Shown here: piece by piece, positions 55,601-64,000 of the stretch
Numbering within the stretch: position 1 is the stretch's first letter
Layout: each line of letters starts with the position of its first letter
Assembly: GCA_964030475.1 (NCBI GenBank)
Contig: CAXIPT010000011.1
Location: 2,321,938 to 2,385,937 of the forward strand
Direction of reading: 5' to 3'
Source: Tethya wilhelma
Taxonomy: Eukaryota > Porifera > Demospongiae > Tethyida > Tethyidae
Length of the DNA: 64,000 nucleotides
Notes under the pieces: model-generated
Told to the model about the DNA's origin: nothing
Seen by the model: only the letters and a program-made list of their open reading frames with translations
The model's database searches: none
Made by a program: the position numbers and the translations under genes

Positions 55601-57353
55601 AACTTGCTAGGTAGATGCAGGCTGTGCAGCAATGGCAGCAAAATTAAATTTGCTAGTATACTAGCTACTTGATAAATTACAAGTTTAGCCTAAGCTTTAA
55701 GCTTGCAATAAGCCTGCCAAAGGCCTGAGTTTTTGACAAAAAAGAAAAGTGTACATATAATATATTATAGCTACTTATTAAGCCTCGGCGCGTGCGTAGC
55801 ACGTGCAGAGGATTACGGTAGTCGTTTTGTCTGTGTGTCTGTCTGTCTGTTACTAAATTATCTGAAGAACGGCAGCTCCAGAGTCAAAATGGAAGGTACT
55901 TACGTTCATAATCGATATTATCTTGAAATTTGACGTGTAGAATCTTGCAAAATGCTGTAGTTTCTGAGATCTGAGGCTTTTGTGCTTCTCTGAACGCTTA
56001 AGCTTCGAAACCGCACCCATTGATCACGCCCCATATAGTGTGCGTTATCTAGAAACACTGTAGGGCTTGGATCATGGCATGCATGGCCTCATAGAGCTTG
56101 GCTGCTTTGACAGGTAAGTAACTCAATGATTGCAAGTTGAATATAGTGAGGTAATGCTTGTGTAGAAATAGGTTAGCTGTGTGTTTTGTATCAGTGCCTG
56201 ACTGGCCTTCAGCTCAGTGATCATGCATGCCAGTCATCAGTGGGGCAGTACCAGCTGATATAAGACTGTTTGCTGACCATCCAGTTTCTTAACGGAGGTT
56301 ATTATGACTAGGTTGACCACAGCATATCCTTAATCGCAGCAACTAGAATTTCAGATAGTAAACCGTGTTAGGTTCAGGCTGCCGTGACTCAGGCCATGCA
56401 CCTTGCAAGTTGCTGAACTTGCTGCATACAGTACTGATGGTCTTTTATAATATTTGTGCATACATGTTTAGTTGTACATGCTAATTGAGTGTGCCGAGGC
56501 TTATGCACCATAGGTGCCTTCATCAATATTAGTATTTTAGTACATTGCTTAGTCACTTTCATTATAGCTAGTGTATGCAAATTATTACATAGGCAAAATG
56601 ACTGTAGTCGAGACGTTATGAACCCCTGGCAGACTGCAGAGTCAATCAACTACCCGGGCACGCATTTCACAAGCTTAAACTGAGAGCCTCGCCTCCTTTT
56701 TTAAAGCTGGAACAGGAATACACATATATCATAGTTGCTATACTGCATGATTAGAACTTCAGCAAACATCAACTTTTATGCATCTTAGCACTTGCAGAGC
56801 CTTGTTTCCACGAAGCTAGCACTCACAAAAATACGCTTATTAGGGGGCATGTACACTGGAAGTGGGCATCACATCTCGATTTTTCGGCAATCAGAGTCGC
56901 ACGGTAAACCATCAATAAAAATCTTAGCTATGTCCTTGCTGCCCATGAACATCTCACTTCATGATCACTTATCACTTAAATGTAGTGATACACACATTTG
57001 GCTGTCATATGTGGCTGCATGATATTCATCTGTGTCTATGTAGATACATGTATACCAGGTATATGGTGACTCTGAGTGTGCATTTTTTAGAATCAATAGC
57101 AATTAAGTGGGCTGTAGTTAACAAGGATTTCATTACAAACGATACATGTTTCTCATGTTACAGTTTTAAAAGCTAAGGCTTTTTAAAGAACATGCATGCA
57201 CCCCTTAATATAATTCTTTCCATGGATCTACTTATTTCATTTTTTACAATATTATAGGAACAGATAATTCAGTGGGGACTAGTAACAGAACATGCACTAC
57301 AGCAGATGTTCAAAGATAAAGAATCTGTCTCAACAAGTTTTGGTATTGAGTGA
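49646..57353 (+). CDS. CCDC42/CFAP73-family ciliary coiled-coil protein
   Basis: Eight exons: 49646-49753, 53366-53523, 53845-53927, 54149-54261, 54319-54378, 54436-54546, 54768-54893 and 57258-57353. They join with canonical borders and matching phases (0,2,1,0,0,0,0) into 284 codons ending at TGA. It starts MINAFSNELQLKKKEFERRM; an earlier exon before the acceptor GCATTCAG is possible. The coiled-coil protein follows the family plan: KKKEFERRMEW..KKSQL, HVAKFQPILHDSELRYFRGI, a FLQRVNSHFPQDI block and VVGRYKTLAHANQYI (the FL..V...F.EI...I.RY.tL..T hallmark), then EISELKRKL-type helices. Length is close to CCDC42 and CFAP73 (about 300 residues). Family members act in sperm flagella and motile cilia, CFAP73 in regulation of inner dynein arms. 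Intron 1 (3.6 kb) and intron 7 (2.4 kb) are swollen by transposons; the others are 57-320 bp. Confidence 0.75.
50190..50798 (+). repeat. AR1 copy, interrupted by the TIR transposon
   Basis: Nearly full-length AR1: TTCCCAGTGTGGTAGTACTG (50205), GGCCCATTAGCACAATAC, TTCTCCATCTTCTTC, CGTATGGCAGCCATTCATTT (50571), GTGTGCGTTATTTGGAATCC (50658). It breaks at 50798 and resumes at 52993 (ATCCATGCTGATAACTACTA), so the transposon inserted into it. Confidence 0.8.
51600..52097 (+). pseudogene. transposon-internal exons, family unknown
   Basis: Exon ~51600-51823 (QQGLTFDEVKCSITDIHSRF, LSLVVCRDLSWSVHVCQKKV) ends at an ACACTT/GTAAGT donor. Exon 51915-52097 begins after GTGTCCAG (NPDERFISLCEKRGGEIKKA, HYVDRNPVVGSDGEIFQSTV, RRVECEVMV). 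The S-T-V-R-x-x-x-C-E pattern recurs, as far as I recall, in repeated invertebrate transposon proteins, usually just before a C-x-x-C zinc site that is missing here. The element thus holds only an internal portion of that protein. Confidence 0.45.
52152..52898 (-). CDS. two-exon transposon-encoded protein, unknown
   Basis: Minus-strand exons 52898-52626 and 52565-52152 join in phase 0 (GCATGTAAT/GTAAGT ... ATTATAG/GATTGC) and give 228 codons with a stop at 52152. The start could be the first ATG (MIYGHRITAQ) or the later MAEATIDEASF. The N-terminal third is acidic and Ser-rich (PSTSSESDLSCCTDDSIADP). The rest is helical (DDSKVASVAMYLANKINACI, RGYMWSTFHRQRCSTETWRV, LLMDRILKKFLKNKAEV). It looks like the N-terminal half of a larger transposase-related protein that ended early. 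The start lies about 90 bp inside the right TIR, so the TIR region probably serves as promoter. Confidence 0.5.
52999..53365. other. AR1 3' end, then no feature
   Basis: The first ~100 bp is the resumed AR1 (CACAAACTCAAATGTGATTA). The rest is intron 1 sequence of the CCDC42/CFAP73 gene without features. Confidence 0.5.
55779..56503. mobile_element. inverted-repeat element (AAGCCTCGGC ends)
   Basis: TTAAGCCTCGGCGCGTGC (55779) is mirrored by GTGCCGAGGCTTA (56491-56503), about 725 bp apart, inside intron 7 of the ciliary gene. Lone ends of the same family are at 36185 (GTGCCGAGGCTTGTGCACCA) and 43705. A (GTCT)n-like run (TCTGTGTGTCTGTCTGTCTG) follows the left end. No coding capacity. Confidence 0.65.
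56510..57257. other. intron 7 remainder, no feature
   Basis: Short frames only (e.g. 56792-57022 plus). No repeat boundary recognised. Confidence 0.4.
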
Positions 57354-57849
57354 TGTCAACATTGAACGTGCACTTATTGGACTTTATTAATTAGTAGTTA
57401 GTAAAAATTAAGACATGAGATAAAACTGCCAAATTTGGGTGATCAAAGTTCAAGACTAAGAATTATCACAAGAGCTATGCCTGTACACATCAGTTAATAC
57501 CAGAAATACTTTTGAACAAATTTACATGGCACAGAATACCAATAGACTTCTATCCTTATAATTTTTAATTAAAAATTGCGGGGAAAATTTAACACTGCAG
57601 TATATACCTCAAAAGAGGCAAATTATTGTAAGAGAATTTAACAAAAACTATAGATGATTTAAAGTCAATTAGCAAGTATTCGTACGTACAATCTTAGACT
57701 CACATCACATAACTAACTTTATAAATCTCAATAGCATGCAGAGGGCATGGAAGTGAGAGAGCCATCAAGCACAAACCATGGCTTTGCTCTCCACACTTGA
57801 GAGAAAAGGGTCTTGTATGATTAACTGAAGTACTTTCACATTTTTAAGT

Positions 57850-58590
57850 ATGCAATCACAGTATTCCCAGTATGGTAGTACTGGAATGGCACGAATGGCC
57901 CATTAGCGCAATAGGAATATTCACGCAAGTGCTTGGCTCTAAAAGGCTTCTTAAGCTAATGTTTAGCTCTTTCTCCTTCTAACAAGCCCGTCTAAAACCA
58001 TCGCTAAAGAAACAAACTAAATACCTTCAATTTTCTCCACCTTCTTCTTATTCTTTTATCTTCTCATGCCATATCTGAAAGACCATTCACTTTTAGAAGC
58101 TGATTCTTGAACGAACAAACATGGTTTCTTTGTCTTCAATCGCTTTTGCCATATCAGTTATTTGTGTCTCTCATTGAGTCGCTAGATACAAGGCGAAAAG
58201 CATTTTCTCTAGATGGTGGCCATTAATTTCTAAGCTCATGCATTATTCATAAGCTAGCTAGCCTACCGACCCTTTCCATATATTCGAGTGCGTGTTATTT
58301 GGAATCTATTGCAAGCACTCGCATACAGTGCTCGAGCTGTCCTATCCTTTTGTTCTCTGTCTTCAGTTCTTTGGTACGAAAGTTATCTATAGTTAACAAG
58401 ACACATATAATTGACATAATCACATTCAACTTAGGGTTTCAGAGTTTCCGCTGTCTGAAAGGCATCACTCAATGGCTGTAGTTCTCTCTGCTCAGGCTAA
58501 AGACTAAATACCATTTATATAAACAATTATTCAAAAAAATTAGAACAAACAAGTACAAAAAACATTCGAAATGTAATACGAATAGCCAAA
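57850..58590 (+). repeat. AR1 copy with hairpin-arm tail
   Basis: It begins TTCCCAGTATGGTAGTACTG (57862), continues through CTAAAAGGCTTCTTAAGC, TTCTCCACCTTCTTCTT, CTCATTGAGTCGCTAGATAC and GTGCGTTATTTGGAATC (58293), and ends with ACAAACAAGTAC...ATGTAATACGAATAGCC, the first part of the hairpin family arm. Confidence 0.8.
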
Positions 58591-58639
58591 TCGTAAAAAA
58601 GTTAGCATACATATAATGATATAGCTGCTCATACCTGCA

Positions 58640-59035
58640 CTACTGGCTACTATAGCTGTGGATCCTGAAGTAGACCCTGCAGTTGTGGAGACTGGTAGTA
58701 GTTTTGCTGCGAGTGGTGTTGTTCCAGGTGGTGACTCGAGTATCAGCGTGATGCTCAGTTACCGGAAGCACAGAGATTGACGATGGCTACTCAAGTACAA
58801 GTGATGGCTACCAATTCTGTTCCACCTCTTAAGAAGTTCAGTGCATGGGGAAGACATCAACACTGAAGAAGGAAGCATTGACTGCTGGTTGGACATGTGG
58901 TGATCTAGGTCACTTTGAGCGGAATTGTCCCAACAAAGGAGCTCGTGAAACGCTAGCAAGGTTCTGGCTGTTTCTGCTATTGAAGACCAGAGTGTCGACA
59001 AAAAAAATATTATATACCAAGCACACCTTAAGTTG
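58640..59035 (+). pseudogene. retrotransposon gag remnant with zinc knuckle
   Basis: MATQVQVMATNSVPPLKKFS (from 58782) looks like the start of a Ty3/gypsy-type gag. In another frame, 58893-58950 reads GWTCGDLGHFERNCPNKG, a CCHC zinc knuckle (C-x2-C-x4-H-x4-C) whose first Cys has been replaced by Gly. The capsid region between is deleted. No pol follows. Confidence 0.6.
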
Positions 59036-59199
59036 ACTGTTTGCATAAGTTTAGTAGCCATACATGCTATGGTGTTGTTTTATTTTTATGTTTCTTTGTT
59101 AGTTATTTACACACTACAAAGTAAAATGCATGGAACACATGCATAATGGTGAATTGGTGGTGATTTCGGAAGGAAACAGCCATGGAGTAGGTGACATGC

Positions 59200-59915
59200 T
59201 GGCTACAATTAAGTCTATATTATACTAAAATTTAATTGTCCCATGATTCAGATCTCTTTAGATGAGCAAAATTGCTCAGATTGAACATGATTAAATAATT
59301 AAGATACCTATACATACACAATTTACATGCATGCACATCATACAATTATTATAGTCTGAATTACATACATGTTTCACGTAGTCACTCACTAGGCTCCTCA
59401 CTAGGCTCTGTTTTTTATATAACAGGACCGTAATTATGATTGCAATAGTTATAGCGATAAGCAATAATCACTCCAAGGTAAAAAAAAAAAATCAAATTTA
59501 TTCGTTGTTTCTGTCGGCTCACTTTTGGGATGGGGCTGGCTTTCTGTCATTGGTGGAGGTGTTTCTATGGGCTGGCTTTCTGTAACAGTTGTTATGGGCT
59601 GGCTTTCTGTTGGTGGTGGTGCTTCTATAAGGTACGGAGCATATGAGATGCATGCTCATTTAGATATTGTACACACACACACGCTATAAGCCTTGGACAA
59701 TGTTCCACGTACGTATGTTCACACTAACCTGTAATAGCCCATCTGTTACAGAAAGAGGTGTAATAGCAACTGATGATGATACAATCGATCAGAGAGTTTA
59801 AACACCCTCTATATTGGCCATTGTAGTAGCACCCATCAGTAGAAGAGCAAAAAAATTGCTCAATTCCATGCAGGTACAATACTGAGCCATGGAGTTGTTG
59901 ACATGCTGGTTTCAA
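59200..59915 (-). pseudogene. Cys-rich membrane protein gene, tandem copy A (TM exon frameshifted)
   Basis: Reading the minus strand: a Cys-rich exon (CSSTDGCYYNGQYRGCLNSL, IDCIIISCYYTSFCNRWAIT) ends at a GTTAG donor (about 59729). Next comes a linker exon (about 59638-59530) with a threefold TESQP motif (EAPPPTESQPITTVTESQPI ... MTESQPHPK) ending at a GTGAG donor, then a transmembrane exon whose frame is broken by a 5-base loss relative to copy B. The plan is Cys-rich ectodomain, Thr/Pro stalk, single membrane helix. The two copies are 705 bp apart. Confidence 0.55.
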
Positions 59916-60780
59916 TTAAGTCTACATCATACTAAAACTTGTCCCATGATTCAGATCTCTTTAGACTAGCAGAATTCTTCAGATTGAACATGATTAAATA
60001 ATTGAGATACCTATATATACATACACAATTTACATGCATGCATGCACATCATACAATTATTATAGTCTGAGTTACATACATGTTTCACATAGTCACTCAC
60101 TAGGCTCTGTTGTTTTTTTTTATATAACAGGACCGTAATTATGATCGCAATAGTAATTGCGATAATTATAGCAATAATCACTCCAAGGTAAAAAAATCAA
60201 ATTTTTTTGTTGTTTCTGTCAGCTCGCTTTCGGGATGGGGCTGGCTTTCTGTCGTTGGAGGAGGCGTTTCTATGGGCTGGCTTTCCGTTATTATTGCATG
60301 GTTGGCTTTCTGTTGTTGGTGGTGCTTCCAAGAAAGTATATAAGGTAGGGGGTATAATTATGGGATGCATGCTCATTTAGTACATATAAATATTGTACAC
60401 ACACATGCTATAAGCCTTGGACAACGTTCCCCGTACATACATTCACACTAACCTGTAATAGCCCATCTGTTACAAAAAGAGGTGTAACAGAAACTGACGA
60501 TGTTACAATCGATCTGAGAGTTTAAACACCCTCTATATTGGCCATTATAGTAGCACCCATCAGTAGAAGAGCAAAAAAAATTGTTACCACAACTCAATTC
60601 TATGCTGGTACAATACACAATTATCTTGTCCCACCATTCTCCTATATATACATACACATATGCACGTATAGTGGAAAATTTTCGTTGGTATAAAATTTCG
60701 CATAAACGCACCAGAAAAAATTTTCTTAGTTTTAAATTTTGTATACGCAGTGCACGTTCGTAATATACCACTGTTTTTTT
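59916..60780 (-). pseudogene. Cys-rich membrane protein gene, tandem copy B (linker frameshifted)
   Basis: It has the same order as copy A: a Cys-rich exon (GCLNSQIDCNIVSFCYTSFC, 60545-60455), linker (APPTTESQP then shifted), and a transmembrane exon (IIAIIIAITIAIIITVLLY followed by KKKQQSL, 60186-60090) with an intact 19-residue helix and a basic stop-transfer cluster. Here the linker is out of frame after TESQP and its donor reads GCGAG instead of GTGAG. The gene family probably encodes a small type I surface protein (role unknown), with neither local copy complete. Confidence 0.55.
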
Positions 60781-60884
60781 GGGTTTCTTGTTCTAAATAT
60801 TCATAAATTGGGAGTTATGATTATAGGGTATAATTATACGTATGTAGTATTGCATACATGATATTCACTTCACGTAGCATACTC

Positions 60885-61035
60885 ATACCCCCAGTATTCT
60901 CTTTGGGTCTGGATCCTGGCTGCCCCCAGTACCAACAAATAATGTACATTCAGCATGCATTGCTAAGTGCTTGATACCACATAACTTGGGGGTATGGCAC
61001 TGGGGGCGTAGCTGCCAGGATCCCACCATGGGACA
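60885..61035. repeat. short imperfect inverted repeat
   Basis: CTGGATCCTGGCTGCCCCCAG (60908) pairs imperfectly with CTGGGGGCGTAGCTGCCAGG (60998). CATACCCCCAG and CTTGGGGGTATG lie further out. Possibly a small foldback element. Confidence 0.5.
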
Positions 61036-61600
61036 GTGTCCTATACTCCCTAGAGAGATTAGTTCAAACTGTGAAAAGCAGTTAGTTATCAGTAATGACT
61101 ATGAGTGACATAACAGGTGTGTTATGTATGCTATGGGTAACATTGTGTCAAGTCTGTCAAGTGCATGCATAATTGCATACAATGATGAATTAGTTAGCTG
61201 GGTACACAGTTGTCTGTGGGGGCAAACGAATGTAGGTAAGATATGTAGAGCTCTTGTATAAGGGAATCCATAATCTCTTTTGCTGCTGCAGTTGTAGCTG
61301 CACCTATATATGCGAAAGCTATGTCTTGAGTACTGGGTACAATCAATGCCGGCCATTGTGAGTAGCTGTCTGAAGTTGTTTTTTAAATTTTAGTTTGGTC
61401 AAGGGAGATCCGTCCCTGAAGCGGAATAAAAAGCCTGCATGGGGAAGGGCCTCTAGCCACTAGGTACTGTAGAAGAACTCTCAATGTAGTTAAGTATAGA
61501 AATTTGACAATTTCAATATCTCCTTTCAGTTTTTGTTTTAGCTGGTCATGTAGTCACAAATATTAGCCGAGAAGGAAGGGTTCCCAAGTTTGTTGTCATG
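61036..61600. other. no gene seen
   Basis: No supported exon or repeat. Confidence 0.4.
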
Positions 61601-61605
61601 GTTAC

Positions 61606-61963
61606 CAGTGGCGGATCTAGGATTTTGAATAGGGGGTTTCCAATGAATGCGCGTGAAGCACGCGAAAAATTTTAGCTTAGCCACGCCCACTTCTGGTCAT
61701 ATAGCCCCGCCCCTATAGCGTGCTAGCAGCTAATATTTTGCAAGAACAAGGCCTAAATGGCGAAAAAACGCCAAGAAAAAGACAGAAACTATAGTATCTT
61801 TCACAAAAGACTGCTATTTAGTGAGATTTTTAGTTGCTTTTGTTAGTTTTAAGTTGAAAGGGGGTTTCCAGCAAGCACTTTTCCAGTCTTTAATTTCAAT
61901 GCGAGGTTTCAGCTGAAAGGGGGCTTCCATGGAAGCCTAGGAACCCCTCTGGATCCGCCACTG
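61606..61963. mobile_element. 358-bp MITE, 5-bp target duplication GTTAC
   Basis: CAGTGGCGGATCTAGGATT at 61606 and the inverse GGATCCGCCACTG at 61951-61963 are terminal repeats. GTTAC flanks both sides (61601-61605, 61964-61968). GGGGGTTTCC-type subterminal repeats occur at both ends. Length and target preference (GTTA) resemble the MITE at 17931, although the interior differs. Confidence 0.85.
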
Positions 61964-61968
61964 GTTAC

Positions 61969-62580
61969 ACATTACTCAGATGGTGTATTGTTTCCAGCTG
62001 TGCATAACGAATAAATGCATAAATAATGACGAAGTGTTTAAGGAAGGTGTGCATTATTTAGAAAATGCTCATATCTCATTAATTATTCATTTGTTTTTGC
62101 ACAGCTGGAAGAAATTAATACACATTATTAACAATTTATAACCATGACAACAGCCTACAAACATTTGTGGTCATATGACATCATAATGTTGTACAGAACA
62201 TTCAAAATCCAAAGTTGTACAAAGTTTGATACTAAACATGAACACTAAAAAGAGATACTCCCCTGAGCAGAGTGGGGTATTAGTCTTGCATGTTTACACC
62301 CTATCAAATGGGATTGGTCTTTGTAGCTTTAATCTTGGGGTAGGAGTATCAGTGTTAACAATCGCTGTCTTCATAATTAAGGTGGACTTGCTGGTCATAA
62401 CATTGTGCGTCTGGTATAGTGACTTCGCCTGATCAAAGCTGAGTATGATGTAATCATAGTTGTATGGTTGCAGCAAAACTACCCATGAATACCATTTAGG
62501 ACTTTGATTGTAACGGCAGACATGAGCAAGGTTTCTAGTTGCTCTTTGCATCTTCAGATCTGATACCTCTAATTAAGTTT
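61969..62580. other. no gene seen
   Basis: No supported feature; may contain decayed 3' sequence of the DIRS-like element to the right. Confidence 0.4.
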
Positions 62581-62599
62581 TTAAATTTTATTGCACTGG

Positions 62600-63990
62600 G
62601 ATGTCCTTGATGAATGGGTCAGGGAAGGAGTAAATGACTTGGAAATAGCAAATGCCTGATAAATAAGATTTTGTAGTTTGATGTTTGAGACCTTTTTACC
62701 AAAGTAGCTTGCAAACTGGCATAGAATGGTTTGTGATATAGGAAAGGGACTAGTACTTACTGCTGGGCAGAATTCAGAGTAGCATCAAATGAGTAGTGTT
62801 CCGTGAGAGAGCTGATTGCACAACATCTTGCTCCGATGTCCAGTCTGGACGTGTTAGCACCAGCATGTCGATGAGGGCAGGGGGGACCCGATGGAGGATA
62901 GAGATTGTAGATTATGTGAAAATGCAGCAGCTAGCTCATAATTAGTGCTGGGCAGGTGCTTAGCAGTTATGAGTAGGTTAAAGTGGGCAGCTATAAAGTG
63001 CAAACAGCACATTAGACCCATAACATTAAGATCCTTGCTTGGCTGCACTACAGCTTTGTTATCGCATCTGCACGAGATTGCTATTGCTGACCCCAGGTCG
63101 CTGCAGGCATCACAATCGGTAGAAGTTCCTGAGCCCAATCTATCCAAGGTAAGGATCTCATCGAGGTTATCTTTGCATGCTCTGCATCATGGATAGACCG
63201 TTCAAGTGTTCAATGAAACGAGCCCACCACAGAATATCACAGCAGACGTTATTTAGACGAATAAATGAGTATTGGTAGGCTGCGATCAATAAGGTGGCAG
63301 ATAAATGTGTCGCCGGGCCTAATCACAATGCTTGCATGGTGAAGATAACTACAAGAGATATGAAGATTGTTTTTGGTACAGCATTTCAGCAATGTAGCAT
63401 GTACTTGAGACATTCGAGCTTAACCTTGGGTAAGTGCTTCTGTGTCCCGTTCTATTCCAAGAAATGTAAGGCAAGTCATAGGTCCTTTGCATTTGTCAGT
63501 GGCCCAAGAATTCATGCAGCATAAAAATCATGTGTGAGAATAATTATTAAGCTTGCACTCCCCTGTTTTTGGTGCACCGACGGTAATAAAGTTGTCTAAC
63601 AGGTGTTTGAGGAAAGAGACGCCGTAGTGCAGTGCAATCTACTGCACAGTATCGGTAATACAGTTGAAAATTTTTGGAGCTGATCTATGGCCAGAGGGCA
63701 GTACTAGGTCGATAAAGCATCCCAGAGCATGCCAAGGAAATGTCAGTCGTTGGGGTGGACTGGAATATTTCGAAAGGTGCTTTCAACATCCACCTTGGCT
63801 AGCAGGCATCGTCGACCCAGGATTAAAATGTGGTCAACCACATGGTCGACTTTTGTGTATGTAAGGAAACAAAGTGATTTATCTATTCCATTATTGATAC
63901 TAGACTGCAGAGAGGTGGTTGCTGGAAGCTGACCCTTGAGTATATAGGGCCTTTTAGGTTGGAGGCAGACGTTCCAGGCAGGTATGTTTA
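62600..63990 (-). pseudogene. DIRS-like RT / RNase H / recombinase remnant
   Basis: On the minus strand from the right edge: RRCLLAKVDVESTFRNIPVH (63815-63755, the RT catalytic-Asp box) is followed by an in-frame TGA, then LVLPSGHRSAPKIFN (63705-63665). A degraded HLLDNF (63595) stands in place of the Y-L-D-D-F box, and CKGPMTCLTFLGIERDT (63480-63430) is the FLG box. WWARFIEHLNGLS (63235-63195) precedes the RNase H region. Further on, GLKHQTTKSYLSGICYFQVI (62690-62630) resembles the N-terminal core-binding part of the DIRS tyrosine recombinase. Multiple stops and loss of catalytic residues make it dead. It continues off the window. Confidence 0.7.
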
Positions 63991-64000
63991 GAGGTGTTAC

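Noticed and set aside
61099..61356. Minus-strand 85-codon frame
   Set aside because: No splice signals, domain or repeat relationship; composition is compatible with chance.
1..64000. tRNA, rRNA or snRNA genes
   Set aside because: I looked for A/B-box-like and conserved rRNA words and saw none convincing; a covariance search (tRNAscan-SE, Infernal) would be decisive.

Overview
This is a eukaryotic, animal-type window, AT-rich and intron-containing. The best guess is a marine sponge such as Amphimedon, but that is inference. The reasons are introns mostly of about 50-150 bp with GTAAG/GTATG...AG ends, a death-domain exon, a ciliary coiled-coil gene, and many transposon families known from marine invertebrates (Penelope-like, DIRS-like, hAT, RAG1-related transposases). 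There are no operons, CRISPR arrays, rRNA genes or recognisable tRNA genes. The sequence is a draft: a ~1 kb run of N (36625-37615) and three single Ns (15137, 33372, 39527) that each sit on a repeat junction.

Layout. 1-1200: tandem repeats. 1220-5340: two same-strand minus genes built from small phase-consistent exons. The first (1220-3812) is unknown, with a coiled coil and a helix-turn-helix-like stretch, and carries a one-base frameshift. The second (3907-5338) is an intact seven-exon gene for an unrecognised 250-residue protein. A proline-rich plus-strand exon (5417-5557) lies head-to-head with it. 5680-10450: small inverted-repeat elements, fragments of DIRS-like elements, a decayed coiled-coil ORF and an OTU-like remnant. 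10540-16460: a decayed Penelope-like retroelement whose RT segment appears twice, the second copy beginning at a single N. 16750-21760: remnants of DIRS-like elements (gag-like, RNase H, tyrosine recombinase).

22390-31490: a multi-exon transposase of the RAG1-related type on the plus strand, cut by a ~3.6 kb insertion that includes a second Penelope-like element (26090-29045, minus) with GIY-YIG endonuclease and a hammerhead-ribozyme-like motif. It is followed by a minus-strand hAT remnant. The transposase end and hAT end recur together at 39528-41350, so this composite has been duplicated. 32870-36550 and 42900-43700 are made of a composite repeat that includes an almost perfect 105-bp-arm hairpin.

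37749-39526: an exon with a TIR/SEFIR-like look next to the assembly gap, then a death-domain exon followed by a proline-rich linker that ends at an N. 41571-46452: hAT and DDE-transposase-like genes on the minus strand. 46549-47810: a plus-strand three-exon gene converging on a gag-like ORF. 49646-57353: an intact eight-exon gene of the CCDC42/CFAP73 ciliary coiled-coil family. Its first intron has been invaded by a 2.2 kb terminal-inverted-repeat transposon with a 7-bp target duplication. 58640-64000: a gag zinc-knuckle remnant, a tandemly duplicated gene for a small cysteine-rich single-pass membrane protein (each copy broken in a different place), a MITE, and a DIRS-like pol remnant running off the right edge.

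The genes most likely to be functional host genes are the 250-residue gene (3907-5338), the CCDC42/CFAP73 gene and the death-domain gene. Most of the rest is transposon sequence in different stages of decay.
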